Shown piece after piece: positions 5,026-6,688 of a stretch of DNA of 6,688 nt. The stretch lies in NCBI GenBank assembly GCA_003250235.1, contig QKGY01000053.1, forward strand, positions 1 to 6,688. The letters run 5' to 3'. The notes beneath the pieces were generated by a model. That model was given only the letters and a program-made list of their open reading frames with translations. It had not been told where the DNA came from and ran no database searches. This DNA is from Desulfuromonadaceae bacterium. GTDB lineage: Bacteria > Desulfobacterota > Desulfuromonadia > Desulfuromonadales > SZUA-540. Every line of letters begins with the position of its first letter. The stretch's first letter is position 1. The translations under genes were made by a program, and so were the position numbers.

Positions 5026-6345
5026 TTATGAAAAAAAACGGCTGAAGTCGTTAAACAGAGCCAGTCCCATCAGAGTCAACAGCAGAACAAGGCCGAATTT
5101 GAGAGCCACTTCTTGGGCCGCAGCCGGAAGGGGGCGGCGGAATACCAGCTCGATGAGGAAGAAGAGAAGATGACCGCCATCGAGCACGGGCACGGGCAGC
5201 AGGTTGAGAAAGCCAAGCTGTATGCTGAGAAACGCCAGAAACAAAAGGGTGGAGGCTACGCCTGTCTGGGCGGCTTCCCCGGCGGTCTGCACGATCATGA
5301 CCGGACCGCCGATATTGTCCGCAGAGATCTTTCCGGCAACCAGTTGCCTGAGGAAATCGCCGGTCAGCCGCATCAGCTCAACCGTTTTATCCGTACCGGC
5401 CCGAATCGCATCGACAGGGGCGTAGCGTTTGAGAGTGGTCTCCTGCTTCGGGGATATGCCGATCAGGTAGCGCCCCTTGTCGTTTTTCTGCGGCGTCATC
5501 GAAAATGAGAGACGCTCCCCGTTACGAAGGGCGGTCACCTCGATGAGGCGGCCACCGGCTTCGTTGATAGCAGGGCCGACGTCGTACCAGCTGGCGATCG
5601 GCTTGCCGTCGATCGTCTCAATGCGATCCCCCTCGCGAAGTCCCGCCTGCTGAGCCGGCTCTCCGACAAAGACGTCTCCCAGAACCGGTGGCTGTTCCGG
5701 AAAAATTCCCACACTGCGCAGATCGTAGGTTTCACCGGCGGTACGGGGCATCAAGACCCGCACCGGCTGGCCCTGTCGTTCCAGGGTCAAGAGGGCCTTG
5801 TCGCCTGTTGTTGCAGCAAAGGCCGTGTTCGCTTCCTCCCAGGTGTGAACATCTGTAGTGTCGACCTGCAGGAGGCGGTCCCCCGGCATAAGCCCCTGTC
5901 CGGATGCAGCGCTGTCGGAGACGACATAACCGACTTGCGGCGGTGCCTTCAGGTATGAGGGACTCTGCACGCCGACCATATAGGCCAGGGGCAGTATGAC
6001 AAAGGGAAGTAGCAGGTTTGTCAGCGGGCCTGCCGCGACGATCGCCATTCGGGTCCCGACTCCCTTGTTGGTAAAGGCTCTGTCATCGTCCGGCAGGATG
6101 GGCGGTTCGTCGGAACCATCCGGTTCCCCTTTTCGCTCACCGTGCATCTGAACATATCCGCCAAAAGGAAGGAGGCAGATCAGGTATTCAGTCTCCCCCT
6201 TTTTCCACCCGAGAAGGCGAGGGCCGAAACCTAGAGAAAACCGGAGCACTTTTACCCCGGTACTCTTTGCGACCAAAAAATGCCCCAACTCGTGAACAAA
6301 TATGAGAATTCCTAAGGTGATAATTCCCCAGAACGCTGTAGCCAT
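5026..6345 (-). CDS. rseP: RIP metalloprotease RseP (site-2 protease, M50)
   Basis: Inner-membrane zinc protease that cleaves transmembrane segments, classically anti-sigma factors in envelope stress responses and also leftover signal peptides. 439 residues, close to the E. coli protein. The order is: first helix with the zinc motif H-E-L-G-H (18-22); a membrane-associated loop with L-L-P-F-G-G-Y-V (58-65); second helix about 100-125 starting M-A-I-V-A-A-G-P-L-T-N; PDZ1 about 135-205; PDZ2 about 220-290 (A-G-L-R-E-G-D-R-I); a third helix with the second zinc-site motif N-L-L-P-V-P-V-L-D-G-G-H (381-392, Asp 389); and a last helix ending F-N-D-F-S-R-F-F. All catalytic residues are intact. GGAG (6354-6357) sits eight bases before the ATG. 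It follows an ABC-3 family metal permease by 60 nt on the same strand, not the common dxr/cdsA neighbours. Confidence 0.96.
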   Translation of the reverse strand: MATAFWGIITLGILIFVHELGHFLVAKSTGVKVLRFSLGFGPRLLGWKKGETEYLICLLPFGGYVQMHGERKGEPDGSDEPPILPDDDRAFTNKGVGTRMAIVAAGPLTNLLLPFVILPLAYMVGVQSPSYLKAPPQVGYVVSDSAASGQGLMPGDRLLQVDTTDVHTWEEANTAFAATTGDKALLTLERQGQPVRVLMPRTAGETYDLRSVGIFPEQPPVLGDVFVGEPAQQAGLREGDRIETIDGKPIASWYDVGPAINEAGGRLIEVTALRNGERLSFSMTPQKNDKGRYLIGISPKQETTLKRYAPVDAIRAGTDKTVELMRLTGDFLRQLVAGKISADNIGGPVMIVQTAGEAAQTGVASTLLFLAFLSIQLGFLNLLPVPVLDGGHLLFFLIELVFRRPLPAAAQEVALKFGLVLLLTLMGLALFNDFSRFFS

Positions 6346-6405
6346 GACGTATTCTCCAGAGTTCGAGCGGACTCCCCTGCTCCGTGGAAGGGGGGCCGCT
6401 TTGTT

Positions 6406-6688
6406 TCAGCTTGCTGTTTTACGGATGCGGAATTTGTGGCGTAGGCTGGCAAGGCCGGCGGAGAGGATATAGCCGGTTCCCGTCAACAAAACCGTCGTCG
6501 CCCCAGCCGGCAGGTCGGGGCCGTAGGAGAGAGCCAGTCCGCCTGTGGTGAACAGGGCTCCGATGAAAGTCGCAAGCAGCATCATTTTACCCAACGATTG
6601 GACAAAGTGCCCTGCTATGGCCGCCGGCAAGGTCAGCAGGGCGATCACCATGATCAGGCCGACAACCTGGATCAGAATGACCACGGTC
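6406..6688 (-). CDS. ABC-3 family metal (Zn/Mn/Fe) transporter permease, C-terminal part (5' end outside window)
   Basis: The last 93 or so residues of an inner-membrane permease of the ZnuB/MntB/TroC family, which partners an ATPase and a metal-binding periplasmic protein for Zn, Mn or Fe uptake. Visible are the helix V-G-L-I-M-V-I-A-L-L-T-L-P-A-A-I-A, the family's conserved A-L-L-x-x-P-A-A segment near the seventh helix, then two more hydrophobic helices and a basic tail R-H-K-F-R-I-R-K-T. The frame stays open to the window edge, so the start lies beyond it. The GTG near 6684 is an internal codon. Zinc is the commonest substrate but the fragment cannot decide. Co-directional with rseP, and possibly co-transcribed. 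Confidence 0.85.
   Translation of the reverse strand, partial: TVVILIQVVGLIMVIALLTLPAAIAGHFVQSLGKMMLLATFIGALFTTGGLALSYGPDLPAGATTVLLTGTGYILSAGLASLRHKFRIRKTAS

Noticed and set aside
6366..6400. Imperfect hairpin AGCGG...CCCC / GGGG...CCGCT between the metal permease and rseP
   Set aside because: It lacks a T tract on the minus strand, where both genes lie. The T-rich side faces the plus strand, where no upstream gene exists. It might weakly affect rseP expression but is not supported as a terminator.
1..6688. Mobile elements, CRISPR, phage or defence genes
   Set aside because: No transposase, integrase, att-like direct repeats, spaced repeats or tRNA end was seen. The genes look like ordinary chromosomal content.

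Overview
The window looks like a chromosomal segment of an anaerobic deltaproteobacterium, most likely a member of Desulfuromonadales (Geobacter/Desulfuromonas/Pelobacter relatives). This is an inference. It rests on mid-to-high GC, a receiver-PilZ protein of a type frequent in deltaproteobacteria, a candidate sigma-54 promoter, and above all a selenocysteine-encoding peroxiredoxin, since selenoproteins are common in that group. No rRNA, tRNA, insertion sequence, integrase, CRISPR array or phage gene is visible.

Left part (1-2686). The C-terminal half of an EamA/DMT drug-metabolite exporter (+) runs in from outside the window and converges on a small DUF2917-type gene (-). That gene is divergent from a MocR-type regulator (+), a GntR winged helix fused to an aminotransferase domain. 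The 194-nt divergent region carries a strong dyad and several ATACAG-like half-sites, as expected for an autoregulated MocR control region. A 48-codon orphan gene follows the regulator. Exporter, DUF2917 protein and PLP-dependent regulator may form one functional group, but the ligand cannot be read from the sequence.

Middle (2855-3720). A receiver-PilZ protein (-) carries an intact c-di-GMP binding signature. Its promoter region has a well-spaced sigma-54-like element and a perfect 11-bp palindrome over the predicted transcription start. Its terminator overlaps its own stop codon.

Right part (3745-6688), all on the minus strand. The fragment of an ABC-3 family metal-transporter permease is followed by the site-2 protease RseP with two PDZ domains. 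Next comes an exported AhpC/TSA peroxiredoxin, translationally coupled (ATGA overlap) to a lipoprotein, and then a clear intrinsic terminator. The peroxiredoxin reading frame is interrupted by an in-frame TGA exactly at the catalytic Cys position (T-P-V-[TGA]-T). A bacterial SECIS-like hairpin lies immediately downstream, so one 183-residue selenoprotein is encoded rather than two short ORFs. It has no cysteine at all. This is the most notable item in the window. Selenoperoxiredoxins as a class are already known, so the novelty lies in the exported, cysteine-free form and its coupling to a lipoprotein.
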